64,000 nucleotides of DNA. Source: SLNP01 sp964568875. GTDB taxonomy: Bacteria > Bacteroidota > Bacteroidia > Bacteroidales > VadinHA17. Position 1 is the first letter of the stretch; each line of letters begins with the position of its first letter. Under the pieces are notes generated by a model. That model saw only the letters and a program-made list of their open reading frames with translations. It ran no database searches and had not been told where the DNA came from. The stretch spans positions 90,086 to 154,085 of the forward strand of contig CAZMSH010000005.1 of the NCBI GenBank assembly GCA_964568875.1. The letters are read 5' to 3'. A program made the translations under genes and the position numbers. Positions 25,436 to 34,926 of this stretch are shown one piece after another.

Positions 25436-26932
25436 ATGAAAAAGATACTTATTCTATTGGCAATGTTAATCCCCTCAACGGGGGTTTTTGCTGCTGAGAC
25501 GTCAGCCAGCTTCAACATTACTCAGGACACTGTTGTGGTTGTCACGCAGTCAGAGCAGCAGGTAACTGCTGTTACACCTGCCGCACCGGGAAGCATAGCC
25601 ACCGGGGGGAACGTGATAGATGCGTCGCTTAGTTCGGGAATAACACTCACAGGCGTACTGAGAGGGTTGTTGGGAATGGCTGTTATCCTGGCTATAGCAT
25701 GGGTATTCAGCAAAAACCGCAGGGCAATAAACTGGAGGGTAGTACTGATAGGACTGACAATACAGATTCTGCTTGCCGTTGGAATTCTTTATGTTCCATT
25801 CATCAGGTTCTTTTTTGAGTTTGTGGGTAAGATCTTTGTTAAGATACTGGACTTTACAAAGGAGGGCAGCGTTTTCCTCTTCGGCAACCTGATGGATATT
25901 GACTCGTTCGGAATGATCTTTGCTTTTCAGATACTGCCTACCATAATATTTTTCTCTGCACTTACTTCACTGCTTTTTTACCTGGGCATAATACAGAAAG
26001 TTGTCTACGCCCTGGCATGGGTTATGACCAAGACAATGCAGCTGAGCGGAGCTGAAAGCCTCTCTGTTGCCGGAAATATATTTCTTGGGCAGACAGAATC
26101 ACCTCTGATGGTAAAGGCATATCTGCCAAAGATGAATCCATCTGAAATAATGCTGGTAATGACCGGAGGAATGGCTACCCTTGCGGGTGGAGTACTGGCC
26201 GCGTATATAGGATTTCTCGGTGGAGGCGATCCGGTACAGAGGCTCATATTTGCAAAGCACCTGCTTGCGGCATCGGTAATGGCCGCTCCCGGGGCAGTGG
26301 TAATATCCAAGATGCTGGTGCCGCAGGTAGACGATATTGACCGTGAGATAGAGATTACCCGTGACAAGGTGGGCAGCAACATACTTGATGCTGTCTCAAA
26401 TGGCACAACAGAGGGATTGAGGCTTGCGGCGAATGTAGGTGCCATGCTGCTCACCTTTCTGGCTTTCATTGCGTTTATAAATTACATATTTCTGAAGCTT
26501 GGACAGTGGACCGACATTAATGAATCGATTGCAGCAATAACAGGGGGGACTTATGACCGACTGTCACTGCAGTTCATCCTTGGATACACATTTGCTCCTG
26601 TTATGTGGCTTATTGGCGTTGGAGCTGAGGATATTACATTGTTGGGCAGGCTCCTTGGAGAGAAGGTTATAATGACTGAGTTTGTTGGCTACATTAGCCT
26701 TGCCGAACTCAAGGATGCAGGTGCCTTCGTACATAATAAATCGATAATAATGGCTACATATATGCTTGCCGGATTTGCCAATTTCGCATCAATCGGTATC
26801 CAGATCGGCGGCATAGGATCACTGGCCCCAAACCAGAGGGTGCTGCTTTCCAGGTTTGGATTCAGAGCCTTGCTGGCAGGAACACTGGCATCGCTGATGT
26901 CAGCTACGATAATCGGTACAATACTGGGATAA
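25436..26932 (+). CDS. Concentrative nucleoside transporter (CNT/NupC family)
   Basis: 498 residues. A signal-peptide-like N terminus (to VFAAETS) and an exposed segment precede the usual CNT membrane core. Motifs: GQTESPLMVKAYLPKM, VMTGGMATLAGGVLAAYIG, YTFAPVMWLIGV and LAGFANFASIGIQIGGIG. Imports nucleosides with a cation. The N-terminal 70-80 residues are longer than in E. coli NupC. The upstream BFN gene is 29 bp away. Confidence 0.92.
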   Translation: MKKILILLAMLIPSTGVFAAETSASFNITQDTVVVVTQSEQQVTAVTPAAPGSIATGGNVIDASLSSGITLTGVLRGLLGMAVILAIAWVFSKNRRAINWRVVLIGLTIQILLAVGILYVPFIRFFFEFVGKIFVKILDFTKEGSVFLFGNLMDIDSFGMIFAFQILPTIIFFSALTSLLFYLGIIQKVVYALAWVMTKTMQLSGAESLSVAGNIFLGQTESPLMVKAYLPKMNPSEIMLVMTGGMATLAGGVLAAYIGFLGGGDPVQRLIFAKHLLAASVMAAPGAVVISKMLVPQVDDIDREIEITRDKVGSNILDAVSNGTTEGLRLAANVGAMLLTFLAFIAFINYIFLKLGQWTDINESIAAITGGTYDRLSLQFILGYTFAPVMWLIGVGAEDITLLGRLLGEKVIMTEFVGYISLAELKDAGAFVHNKSIIMATYMLAGFANFASIGIQIGGIGSLAPNQRVLLSRFGFRALLAGTLASLMSATIIGTILG

Positions 26933-26962
26933 TACTATTTTGAAATAAATATTTTACAGGTT

Positions 26963-28909
26963 ATGAGGGGATTATTGGCTGTGATTTGCCTTTGCATGTG
27001 TAGTTTAATTGCAGTTGACGGCAAGGAGTATTCACTGGTTTCACCAGACAGTAATATTGAGGTAAAAGTAAATATTGGGAGTTCGGTAAGTTTTTCGGTC
27101 TACTGGCAAAAGAACCTGGTGGCGGGGCCGTGCGAAGTGGCCATGGAACTGGGTGGGGAGAGACTTTTTGGCAGAAATGAAACTGTCACCCGGGCATCAA
27201 CGCAGTCGGTGAATGAAATACTGAAACCGGTGGTACCTCATAAGAATTCAACGATAAGGGATGAATACAATTCACTGTCACTGCGAATGCGGTCGGGGTT
27301 CACCCTCGCTTTCAGGGCATATAACGATGGTGTGGCCTACAGGTTTGAATCCGCTCTCAAAGGAGAGCTGACAGTTGTAAATGAAGTGGCTCAATTCTCT
27401 TTTCCCGGGGGAACCTCATCATGGTATCCTCTTGAAGAGAGTTATTTGTCGCACAACGAGCGAACCTATCTGAAGACCTCGCTCGATACAGTAACACAGA
27501 AACACCTGGCAAGCCTTCCGGCGCTCTTTGTGGCAAACGGAATCAATGTGCTGCTGACGGAATCAGACCTGGAAGATTATCCCGGCATGTGGATAAAGGG
27601 TAACGGCAATGGAGGCATTCAGGGCGTATGGCCTGCATATCCTGCCACGGAAAGGCTTATCCGCGACAGGACGCTCTCAGTTACAGGGCGCGAGGAGTAT
27701 ATCGCAAAGACAAGCGGTAGCCGTACCTTCCCCTGGAGAGCATTTATCATATCTCCGTCTGACGCCGGCCTGATAGAGAGTGACATGGTTTTCAAACTGG
27801 CACCTGAATGCAGACTTGAGGAGACTGACTGGATAAAGCCCGGAATGGTGGCCTGGGACTGGTGGAACGCCAACAATATATACGGTGTTGATTTCAGGGC
27901 AGGACTGAATACCGATACCTATAAATACTATATAGATTTTGCCTCCGAAAATGGCATTGAATATATTATCCTCGACGAAGGCTGGTACAGGCTTGGCAAT
28001 GTACTCGACATATCGCCGCAATTTGACCTTCCCGAGCTGTTCAGGTATGCTGAAGAGAAAGAGGTCGGGATAATACTGTGGGTGGTCTGGAAGACATTCT
28101 ATGACCAGATTGATGAGGCTCTTCCAAAATTTGCAGAGTGGGGTGCAAAAGGTATTAAGGTTGATTTCATGCAGCGTGATGACCAGCCGGTCGTAAACTT
28201 CTACCACGAGATCGCACAACGGGCTGCGGAGTATAACATGCTTGTTGATTTTCACGGTTCGTACAAACCTGTAGGTATGATCAGGACCTTCCCCAATGTT
28301 CTTACCAGCGAAGGGCTGAAAGGGCTTGAGCATTGCAAATGGAGCGATGATGCCAATCCTGAACACAACGTAACTATCCCGTTCATACGTATGGTGGCAG
28401 GACCAATGGATTACACTCCGGGGGCGATGGTGAATATGGACAGGGCCAGCTTCAAGCCCATGTACAACAGACCGGCCAGTCTCGGTACCAGAGTTCACCA
28501 GATGGCTATGTATGTCGTCTATGAGAGTCCGCTGCAGATGCTTGCCGATAATCCGTCAAACTACAGGCGCGAGCCTGAGTGCACCTCTTTTATGGCATCT
28601 GTTCCGGTAGTATGGGATGAGACCAGAGTGCTTCATGCAAGCATAGGCGACTATGTTGTGGTGGCGCGCCGGAATGGGAATGACTGGTACATAGGGGCAA
28701 TGAGTGACTGGACAACGAGGGAGCTTGACATGGATCTTTCATTTTTAGCCGGGGGTGAATATGTGGTTACTGCCTTTGCCGATGGCATTAATGCTGACAG
28801 GTATGCCAGTGATTACAGTAAGAGCCTGACTACTGTTAATACCAATACTGTTATAAAGATAAAGATGGCTCCCGGCGGCGGATGGGTGGCAAAAATAGCC
28901 CCCAAATGA
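26963..28909 (+). CDS. GH97 glycoside hydrolase, probably retaining type
   Basis: 648 residues with signal peptide ending near VDGKEYSL. GH97 shape: N-terminal beta domain, barrel with EYIILDEGWYR and GIKVDFMQRDDQ, then DFHGSYKPVGMIRTFPN and LTSEG. From memory, inverting SusB-type members carry a catalytic Glu where this protein has HG, while retaining members (alpha-galactosidase type) use the Asp of the KVDF motif; this sequence matches the latter. Periplasmic location expected. It is not part of a visible polysaccharide utilisation locus: no SusC/SusD nearby. Confidence 0.9.
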   Translation: MRGLLAVICLCMCSLIAVDGKEYSLVSPDSNIEVKVNIGSSVSFSVYWQKNLVAGPCEVAMELGGERLFGRNETVTRASTQSVNEILKPVVPHKNSTIRDEYNSLSLRMRSGFTLAFRAYNDGVAYRFESALKGELTVVNEVAQFSFPGGTSSWYPLEESYLSHNERTYLKTSLDTVTQKHLASLPALFVANGINVLLTESDLEDYPGMWIKGNGNGGIQGVWPAYPATERLIRDRTLSVTGREEYIAKTSGSRTFPWRAFIISPSDAGLIESDMVFKLAPECRLEETDWIKPGMVAWDWWNANNIYGVDFRAGLNTDTYKYYIDFASENGIEYIILDEGWYRLGNVLDISPQFDLPELFRYAEEKEVGIILWVVWKTFYDQIDEALPKFAEWGAKGIKVDFMQRDDQPVVNFYHEIAQRAAEYNMLVDFHGSYKPVGMIRTFPNVLTSEGLKGLEHCKWSDDANPEHNVTIPFIRMVAGPMDYTPGAMVNMDRASFKPMYNRPASLGTRVHQMAMYVVYESPLQMLADNPSNYRREPECTSFMASVPVVWDETRVLHASIGDYVVVARRNGNDWYIGAMSDWTTRELDMDLSFLAGGEYVVTAFADGINADRYASDYSKSLTTVNTNTVIKIKMAPGGGWVAKIAPK

Positions 28910-28920
28910 TCGATTAAGGC

Positions 28921-29715
28921 ATGAAGCAATATCTTGACCTGCTTAATCATGTGTTGAATAACGGCACAGAAAAGAGTGACCGTACCGGGACAGGAACAAA
29001 AAGCGTTTTCGGTTACCAGATGCGGTTTGATCTGCAGAATGGATTTCCGCTGATGACGACCAAGAAGCTTCATGTGAAGTCGATAATACATGAGTTGCTC
29101 TGGTTCATAAGCGGCGACACCAATATAAAATACCTGCAGGAAAACGGAGTACGTATCTGGAACGAATGGGCCGATGATGAGGGCAACCTCGGTCCGGTAT
29201 ATGGTTACCAGTGGCGTTCATGGCCTGTAGCCGGAGGCGGGTCGGTAGACCAGCTTCAGCAGGTTGTTGAGTCCATCAGGAAGAACCCCGATTCACGGCG
29301 TCATATTGTCACCGCCTGGAATCCGGGTGAAATTGAGAAGATGGCACTGCCTCCGTGTCACATACTTTTCCAGTTTTACGTCGCTGACGGCAGACTCTCC
29401 TGTCAGCTGTACCAGAGAAGCGCTGATATCTTTCTTGGTGTTCCGTTCAATATTGCCTCTTACTCATTATTAATGCTGATGATGGCCTCGGTGACAGGAT
29501 ACATGCCTGGTGAGTTTATTCACACACTCGGAGATGCACACATCTATCTTAATCATATTGAGCAAGTTGAGCTTCAGCTCAAGCGAAAACCATTACCTCT
29601 GCCAATGGTGAAGGTCAATACTGCCGTAAGTGATATTACCGGTTTCAGATATGAAGATTTTACAATAGAAAATTATAAGGCACATCCGCATATAAAAGGT
29701 GAAATATCAATATAA
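28921..29715 (+). CDS. thyA: Thymidylate synthase
   Basis: Converts dUMP to dTMP using methylene-tetrahydrofolate. 264 residues, the usual E. coli-like length. Catalytic Cys in ALPPCHILFQFYV and the dUMP loop QRSADIFLGVPFNIASY are intact. Followed by dihydrofolate reductase after 8 bp, which regenerates the folate it consumes. Confidence 0.98.
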   Translation: MKQYLDLLNHVLNNGTEKSDRTGTGTKSVFGYQMRFDLQNGFPLMTTKKLHVKSIIHELLWFISGDTNIKYLQENGVRIWNEWADDEGNLGPVYGYQWRSWPVAGGGSVDQLQQVVESIRKNPDSRRHIVTAWNPGEIEKMALPPCHILFQFYVADGRLSCQLYQRSADIFLGVPFNIASYSLLMLMMASVTGYMPGEFIHTLGDAHIYLNHIEQVELQLKRKPLPLPMVKVNTAVSDITGFRYEDFTIENYKAHPHIKGEISI

Positions 29716-29723
29716 GGCTTAAG

Positions 29724-30218
29724 ATGATATCAATTATAGTAGCTATAGCGAAGAATTATGCGATAGGAAAGAATAATGACCTTCTCTGGCATCTTTCTGC
29801 CGATTTGAAAAGATTCAAAAGACTTACCTCAGGTAATTGCGTGCTTATGGGCAGGAAGACGTGGGAGTCGTTACCTGTAAAACCGTTGCCGGGAAGAAAG
29901 AATATTATCCTCACCGATAATCCGGAAGATTGCTTTGAATGTTCACATACTGTCTTCACGATAGAAGAGGCACTGGCACAGTGCGAGGGATGTGAAGAGG
30001 TGTTCGTTATAGGCGGAGGGTCAGTATATCGCCAGTTTATGGATATTGCCGATCGGCTTTATATCACCTGGGTAGACAGGGAGTTTGAGGCTGACACCTG
30101 GTTCCCTGAAATTGATCCTGCAGTATGGGAGGAGACAGAACGGGAAGGAGATTTTTTTGACGAAAGTAATGGCCTCACCTACAGATATGTAACCTATCTG
30201 CGTCGCAGCCGGCAGTAA
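29724..30218 (+). CDS. folA: Dihydrofolate reductase
   Basis: Reduces dihydrofolate with NADPH. 164 residues. Visible are AIGKNNDLLWHLSADLKRFK with the active-site acid (Asp of SAD) and VLMGRKTWESLP. Operon partner of thyA. Confidence 0.97.
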   Translation: MISIIVAIAKNYAIGKNNDLLWHLSADLKRFKRLTSGNCVLMGRKTWESLPVKPLPGRKNIILTDNPEDCFECSHTVFTIEEALAQCEGCEEVFVIGGGSVYRQFMDIADRLYITWVDREFEADTWFPEIDPAVWEETEREGDFFDESNGLTYRYVTYLRRSRQ

Positions 30219-30311
30219 CTTTTTCCACTTTTTTTCGTTCAACGGTTAAACTATTTGCATGCAGGGTCATCTATAAGCATGTAAAAAGTATTAACCTAAT
30301 AAATGATCATT

Positions 30312-31172
30312 ATGAAAACAAGGATTTTAATAGCAATGTCAGTAGTTGCACTAGCAATAGCAGTAGTCTCGTGCCAGAAAAGCGACCTCATTACCGAAAA
30401 GGATCTCGATATGGCTGAGGACAATGTAATTGCCGAAGCGATATTCGATGATATTTTCAACTCTGTCGATATCGCTTCATGGTTGCTGGAAGGAGCAATG
30501 AAGAGCGAGTTTTCAAAAGGAATGGCGCTCTCTTCTGATTCCTGTCCGGTTGTTACCGTAAATTTTCCTGACGGTACTACCTGGCCAAAAGTAATTACCA
30601 TTGATTACGGTGACGGCTGCACAATTAGCGACGTGACCAGAAAAGGAAAGATAATTATTGAGATAACGGCACGTCGTCATGTAACAGGATCAATGAGAAC
30701 AGTTACATTCGATGGTTATTATTTCAACGATATTGCCGTTGAGGGAACCAAGAGCATTAAGAACCTGGGCCCCAACAGTAACGACAACATTGTGATTGAA
30801 GTAAAACTTGAGGGAGGAAAAATGACGCTTCCTGACGGTAAAACAATAGAGAGAGAGGTCAACCGTCAGAGGGAATGGATAGCCGGACTTAATACTCCGT
30901 TCTATATATGGGATGACGAATGCCTGATCACGGGTAATACCTCAGGCAAAAACATAAATGATGTAACCTACACAACCACTATTTCGACTCCGCTGCTCTG
31001 GAAGAGGGTTTGCAGATTCATTGTTTCGGGAGTTATATTAATAGAGCGTGAAGGCTTTGAGCCGGTTGAACTCGATTACGGCGATGGTGAATGTGATGCA
31101 AAGGCAGTTCTGCGCCGGGGAGATGAAGAGAAGGAGATCTTTCTAAAGGTCCGGCATAAGAGGATGTTGTAA
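30312..31172 (+). CDS. Hypothetical lipoprotein with paired YGDG motifs
   Basis: ATG at 30312 gives a clean lipoprotein signal with lipobox AVVSC (Cys21). 286 residues, mainly beta-strand in appearance. Two segments look alike: TIDYGDGCTISDVTRKGK and LDYGDGECDAKAVLRRG. They suggest an internal repeat with a possible metal or structural loop. I recognise it only as a Bacteroidota-type lipoprotein of unknown function. Ends at a strong terminator. Confidence 0.75.
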   Translation: MKTRILIAMSVVALAIAVVSCQKSDLITEKDLDMAEDNVIAEAIFDDIFNSVDIASWLLEGAMKSEFSKGMALSSDSCPVVTVNFPDGTTWPKVITIDYGDGCTISDVTRKGKIIIEITARRHVTGSMRTVTFDGYYFNDIAVEGTKSIKNLGPNSNDNIVIEVKLEGGKMTLPDGKTIEREVNRQREWIAGLNTPFYIWDDECLITGNTSGKNINDVTYTTTISTPLLWKRVCRFIVSGVILIEREGFEPVELDYGDGECDAKAVLRRGDEEKEIFLKVRHKRML

Positions 31173-31177
31173 AAATG

Positions 31178-31211
31178 AAGAGCCCCGGTGTTTTTTCCGG
31201 GGCTCTTTTTT
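31178..31211 (+). terminator. Rho-independent terminator after the YGDG lipoprotein gene
   Basis: Stem AAGAGCCCCGG / CCGGGGCTCTT with an 8-base loop and a T-run to 31211. It lies between convergent transcripts (clpX ends at 31248). Confidence 0.85.
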
Positions 31212-31247
31212 ATCTAACCTCTCTTTTCAGAAAATACCAATAAGGTG

Positions 31248-32462
31248 TCAGGCTGATTTAAGCATTTTCATGTTTATCCTTTCCAGCTTTTTCGTTGCAT
31301 AGCTGGTGGTAACGACAAACTCTTTCTCATCGGTGGATGGGAGTTCGAACATCGCGTCAATCATAATCGATTCACATATTGCCCGTAATCCGCGTGCTCC
31401 GAGTTTGAACTCAACGGCTTTGTCAACTATGTAATCGAGGGCTTCATCGCTGAAGGTAAGTTTTATGCCGTCCATGTCAAACAGCTTGATATATTGCTTG
31501 GTAATTGCATTTTTAGGATCGGTAAGGATTGCCCTTAGTGCCTTGCGGTCAAGAGGATTAAGGTGTGCCAGCACGGGCAGACGGCCCACTATTTCGGGTA
31601 TCATGCCATAGGATCTGAGGTCCTGCGGGGCAATATACTGAATCAGGTTTCCCTTATCAACCCTTTCACGGTTCTTTGATGCGCCATAACCTACAACCTG
31701 GGTGTTAAGCCGCAGGGCTATCTTCTTTTCGATACCGTCAAAAGCTCCTCCGCAGATGAAAAGGATGTTTTTTGTATCCACAGGTATCATCTTCTGCTCA
31801 GGATGCTTCCTTCCGCCCTGCGGTGGCACATTAACCACCGATCCTTCAAGGAGTTTAAGCAGGCCCTGCTGAACACCCTCGCCTGAGACGTCACGGGTAA
31901 TGGATGGATTGTCGCCTTTGCGGGCTATCTTGTCGATCTCATCTATAAATACAATACCCCTTTCTGCAGCCTTAACGTCATAATCAGCGTTTTGCAGCAG
32001 TCTGGTGAGGAGGCTTTCTATATCTTCACCGACATATCCCGCCTCGGTAAGCACAGTGGCATCAACAATTGTAAACGGAACATGCAGCATCTTTGCGATA
32101 GTTCTGGCAAGCAGTGTCTTTCCGGTACCAGTTTCTCCCACCAGGATGATATTGGATTTCTCAACTTCGACATCATCATTTTCGGGCTTTTGCATTAACC
32201 TCTTGTAGTGGTTGTAGACAGCTACGGCAAGGATTTTCTTTGCATCATGCTGCCCGATAACATACTGGTCGAGAAATTCTTTTATCTCTGCCGGCTTCAG
32301 CAGGTTGATCTCATCTACGGAGAACCCCGATTTACTGCCCATCTCTTCGACCATAATATTGTGGGCCTGCTCAATGCAGTGATCACATATATGGCCGTCG
32401 AGGCCGGCAATAAGGATATTGGCCTCTTTCTTTGTTCTGCCGCAGAATGAACATTTGTCCAT
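31248..32462 (-). CDS. clpX: ATP-dependent protease ATP-binding subunit ClpX
   Basis: Unfolds substrates and feeds them to ClpP. 404 residues: zinc finger with Cys4, 7, 26, 29; Walker A GETGTGKTLLAR; Walker B IVFIDEIDKIA; GYVGEDIESLL pore region; sensor 2 GARGLRAICE. Starts 2 bp after the clpP stop. Confidence 0.98.
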   Translation of the reverse strand: MDKCSFCGRTKKEANILIAGLDGHICDHCIEQAHNIMVEEMGSKSGFSVDEINLLKPAEIKEFLDQYVIGQHDAKKILAVAVYNHYKRLMQKPENDDVEVEKSNIILVGETGTGKTLLARTIAKMLHVPFTIVDATVLTEAGYVGEDIESLLTRLLQNADYDVKAAERGIVFIDEIDKIARKGDNPSITRDVSGEGVQQGLLKLLEGSVVNVPPQGGRKHPEQKMIPVDTKNILFICGGAFDGIEKKIALRLNTQVVGYGASKNRERVDKGNLIQYIAPQDLRSYGMIPEIVGRLPVLAHLNPLDRKALRAILTDPKNAITKQYIKLFDMDGIKLTFSDEALDYIVDKAVEFKLGARGLRAICESIMIDAMFELPSTDEKEFVVTTSYATKKLERINMKMLKSA

Positions 32463-32464
32463 CT

Positions 32465-33154
32465 CTATTTCTTTTCTTTTGGTCTGAACAGGACTTCATC
32501 GATGAGGCCGTATTCTTTGGCCTCTTCCGCTGTCATCCAGTAATCACGGTCGGAATCCTTCTCCACCTTGTCGACATCTTTGCCGGCGTGGAGAGCAATT
32601 ATTTCGTAGAGCTCCTTCTTAAGTTTCAATATTTCACGGGCCATGATTTCAATATCGGCGGCCTGCCCCTCTGCACCTCCCGAGGGCTGGTGCAGCATCA
32701 CGCGCGAGTGTCTCAGTCCTGACCGTTTGCCCTTGGTTCCTGCAGTAAGCAGTACGGCAGCCATTGAGGCAGCCATGCCGGTACAAATAGTGGCAATATC
32801 GGCCGAGATATACTGCATGGTGTCGTAGATGCCGAGTCCGGCATAGACGGAGCCACCCGGACTGTTAAAATATATCTGTATATCCTTACCCGGGTCAGTT
32901 GAGTCGAGGTACAGAAGCTGCGCCTGAATAATGTTTGCTACATCATCATAAATCGGCAGACCCAGAAATATGATCCTGTCCATCATAAGACGTGAGAAAA
33001 CGTCCATGGTTGCAATGTTAAGCTGCCTCTCCTCGATGATTGTGGGAGAGATGTAACTGCCTGATACGGAAGCATATTTGTGCAGCATCAGGCTGCTTAA
33101 TCCTTTCTTGCTTCTTGCAAACTTCCCGAAATCATCAAAGTAGTTCATAGTCAA
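32465..33154 (-). CDS. clpP: ATP-dependent Clp protease proteolytic subunit
   Basis: Serine protease ring partner of ClpX. 229 residues. Catalytic Ser in TGMAASMAAVLL, His in VMLHQPSGG, Asp in DSDRDYWMTAEEA. The N terminus is some 30 residues longer than in E. coli ClpP mature form, as in other Bacteroidota. Order tig-clpP-clpX is the classical one. Confidence 0.98.
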   Translation of the reverse strand: MTMNYFDDFGKFARSKKGLSSLMLHKYASVSGSYISPTIIEERQLNIATMDVFSRLMMDRIIFLGLPIYDDVANIIQAQLLYLDSTDPGKDIQIYFNSPGGSVYAGLGIYDTMQYISADIATICTGMAASMAAVLLTAGTKGKRSGLRHSRVMLHQPSGGAEGQAADIEIMAREILKLKKELYEIIALHAGKDVDKVEKDSDRDYWMTAEEAKEYGLIDEVLFRPKEKK

Positions 33155-33207
33155 TGGAATTGGTTCGGATTCAAAATTACTAAAATTATCTCTGAAATAT
33201 TGCAGTA

Positions 33208-34715
33208 TTACTTCTTCTCTTCGAACAGTTTGTTGAACTGCTCAGATGAGACTTTCTTTTCATCAAGTTTTACATTGTCTCTAATGAAATCGGTAACCTT
33301 GGTGTCAAGAACCCTGTCAGCCAGCTTTCTGGCCTCTTCTTCCTTCTTCAGCAGTTCACGGGCATAGCCTGCTACCTGCTCATCGGTAGCGTAGTAAAGG
33401 CCGTATTGCATGAACTGGTTGCGGGTGATTGTCATTGCTTCCTGCATAAGGTCTTCTTCTGATACCTTGATTTCGTTTGCTGAGGCCAGCCTGTTCCTGA
33501 TAAGCTGCCATTTCATGTCCTTCCTGAATGAATCAAACTCCTTCTCAATCTGTTCGGCGGTAAGGTTTTTGTTAGCAGCCAGGAGCCACCTTTTAAGAAA
33601 CTCCTCGGGAAGGTCAAATTTAGTTTTCTCGACGGCGTAGTCAATGGCGTCGATTCTGAAACGGTAGTCACTCTCATTTCTGANNNNNNNNNNNNNNNNN
33701 NNNNNNNNNNNNNNNNNNNNNNNNNNNNNNNNNNNNNNNNNNNNNNNNNNNNNNNNNNNNNNNNNNNNNNNNNNNNNNNNNNNTCGACGGCGTAGTCAAT
33801 GGCGTCGATTCTGAAACGGTAGTCACTCTCATTTCTGAGGTTTCCGGCGATCTCTTCCTCCACTTTTTTCATGAACTCTGACTCTGTCATATCTGCATCG
33901 CCTCCGTATACTTTCCTGAAGAACTCAGCATCGAGAGCGGCTGGCTCAAAAGTACTTATTGACGAGATATCCATTGCGAAGTTTCCGGCAACATCAGCTA
34001 CGTCCTCTTTGTTGATCTTCAGAAAAGAAGCAATCTCTGTATCATTTTTCAATGTCTTTCTGATATCGAATATTACAGTCTCTCCTGCCTTCCTGCCCAG
34101 GAAGAGGTTCTTTTCTGTCTCATCATCAACCATAGAGAGCAGGAGCGAGACGTTCTCGGCCCTGATGCCGTCTTCGGCGGGTTCATTGGCATCATTAACC
34201 GCTATGGCGGTACCCCTTATCATCGACTGCTCCCCCACAATCTCATTCTCTGCAAATTCCCCGTGGCGCCTGCGGTGGTTCTCAATGAAACCATCCTTCA
34301 TCTTCTGGTCGGGGGTAATAATATAATAAGGTATCTTGATCTTCTTTGTGAACTGAGGTTCAAACTGAGGAGTAAGGCCCAGGTCGAAACTGAAAGTGAA
34401 ATCAGCCATATTATCGAATTCATCAATATCAGTCTCTTGAGGGAGAGGATCTCCCAGGATATCAAGTTTCTCTTCGGTAATGTAGTCAGACAGCTTTTTT
34501 GATACAATGTTGTTCAGTTCCTCAATCAGTACTGCCTTACCGTACATTTTTCTGATCAGACCCATTGGAGCCATGCCCGGTCGGAAACCCTTCAGCTGGG
34601 CATTGCGGCGCTGCTGTTTCAGGGCTGACTCAACCTTCTCTTCATAGTCAGGTTTTTCTACGGTAATCTTAACAACTGCGTTTAGTTCATCAACCTTTTC
34701 TAGTGTAATATTCAT
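33208..34715 (-). CDS. tig: Trigger factor (interrupted by a false assembly gap)
   Basis: Ribosome-associated chaperone and peptidyl-prolyl isomerase. N-terminal ribosome-binding signature GFRPGMAPMGLIRKMYG, central FKBP-like part, and C-terminal chaperone arms ending KLFEEKK. The gene contains 100 Ns (33684-33783) flanked by the same 55 bp on both sides. Removing one copy plus the Ns (155 bp) leaves 1353 bp, exactly 451 codons in one frame, and the joined protein reads DYRFRIDAIDYAVEKTKF across the junction. 450 residues is the normal length, so the gene is intact in reality. Confidence 0.95.
33629..33838. other. Assembly artefact: 55-bp duplicated contig ends around 100 Ns
   Basis: 33629-33683 and 33784-33838 are identical (TCGACGGCGT... 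to ...ATTTCTGA), separated by Ns at 33684-33783. This is what a scaffolder writes when two contigs overlap but were not merged. No sequence seems to be missing. Confidence 0.95.
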
Positions 34716-34735
34716 ATTGTCAAAGTTTATTATCT

Positions 34736-34783
34736 GAAAAAAAACCGCCTAAACCCTCTTTTCCTCGATCTGTTTAAGCGGTT
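34736..34783 (-). terminator. Terminator downstream of tRNA-Leu
   Basis: On the minus strand AACCGCTTAAAC (34772-34783) pairs with GTTTAGGCGGTT (34743-34754), one G-U pair included, followed by a run of Ts. It lies between the tRNA and tig, so tig probably has its own promoter. Confidence 0.8.
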
Positions 34784-34789
34784 TAAACC

Positions 34790-34874
34790 TGGTGCGGATG
34801 AAGGGACTCGAACCCCCACGCCCTGAGGCACAAGATCCTAAGTCTTGCGCGGCTACCAATTACGCCACATCCGC
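34790..34874 (-). tRNA. tRNA-Leu (anticodon TAG)
   Basis: Acceptor stem GCGGATG/CATCCGC with discriminator A and encoded CCA; anticodon arm CAAGA-CTTAGGA-TCTTG gives anticodon TAG; T arm GGGGG-TTCGAGT-CCC. 85 nt including CCA, with the longer variable arm of class II tRNAs. Confidence 0.95.
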
Positions 34875-34887
34875 GTGAAATTCCGCG

Positions 34888-34917
34888 CAAAGGTACAAAA
34901 AATATCATTATATCAAT
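34888..34917 (-). promoter_or_regulatory. Promoter for tRNA-Leu
   Basis: On the minus strand: ATTG (34914-34917), 18-bp spacer, TACCTTTG (34888-34895), 13 bp before the tRNA 5' end. Good fit to the Bacteroidota consensus. Confidence 0.65.
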
Positions 34918-34926
34918 GCGCTGCAG

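Noticed and set aside
27677..28498. 273-codon minus frame
   Set aside because: Antisense shadow of the GH97 gene.
33513..34715. 400-residue protein with X run as a genuine short trigger factor
   Set aside because: Frame past the Ns is a product of the false 155-bp insertion; the collapsed gene is full length.
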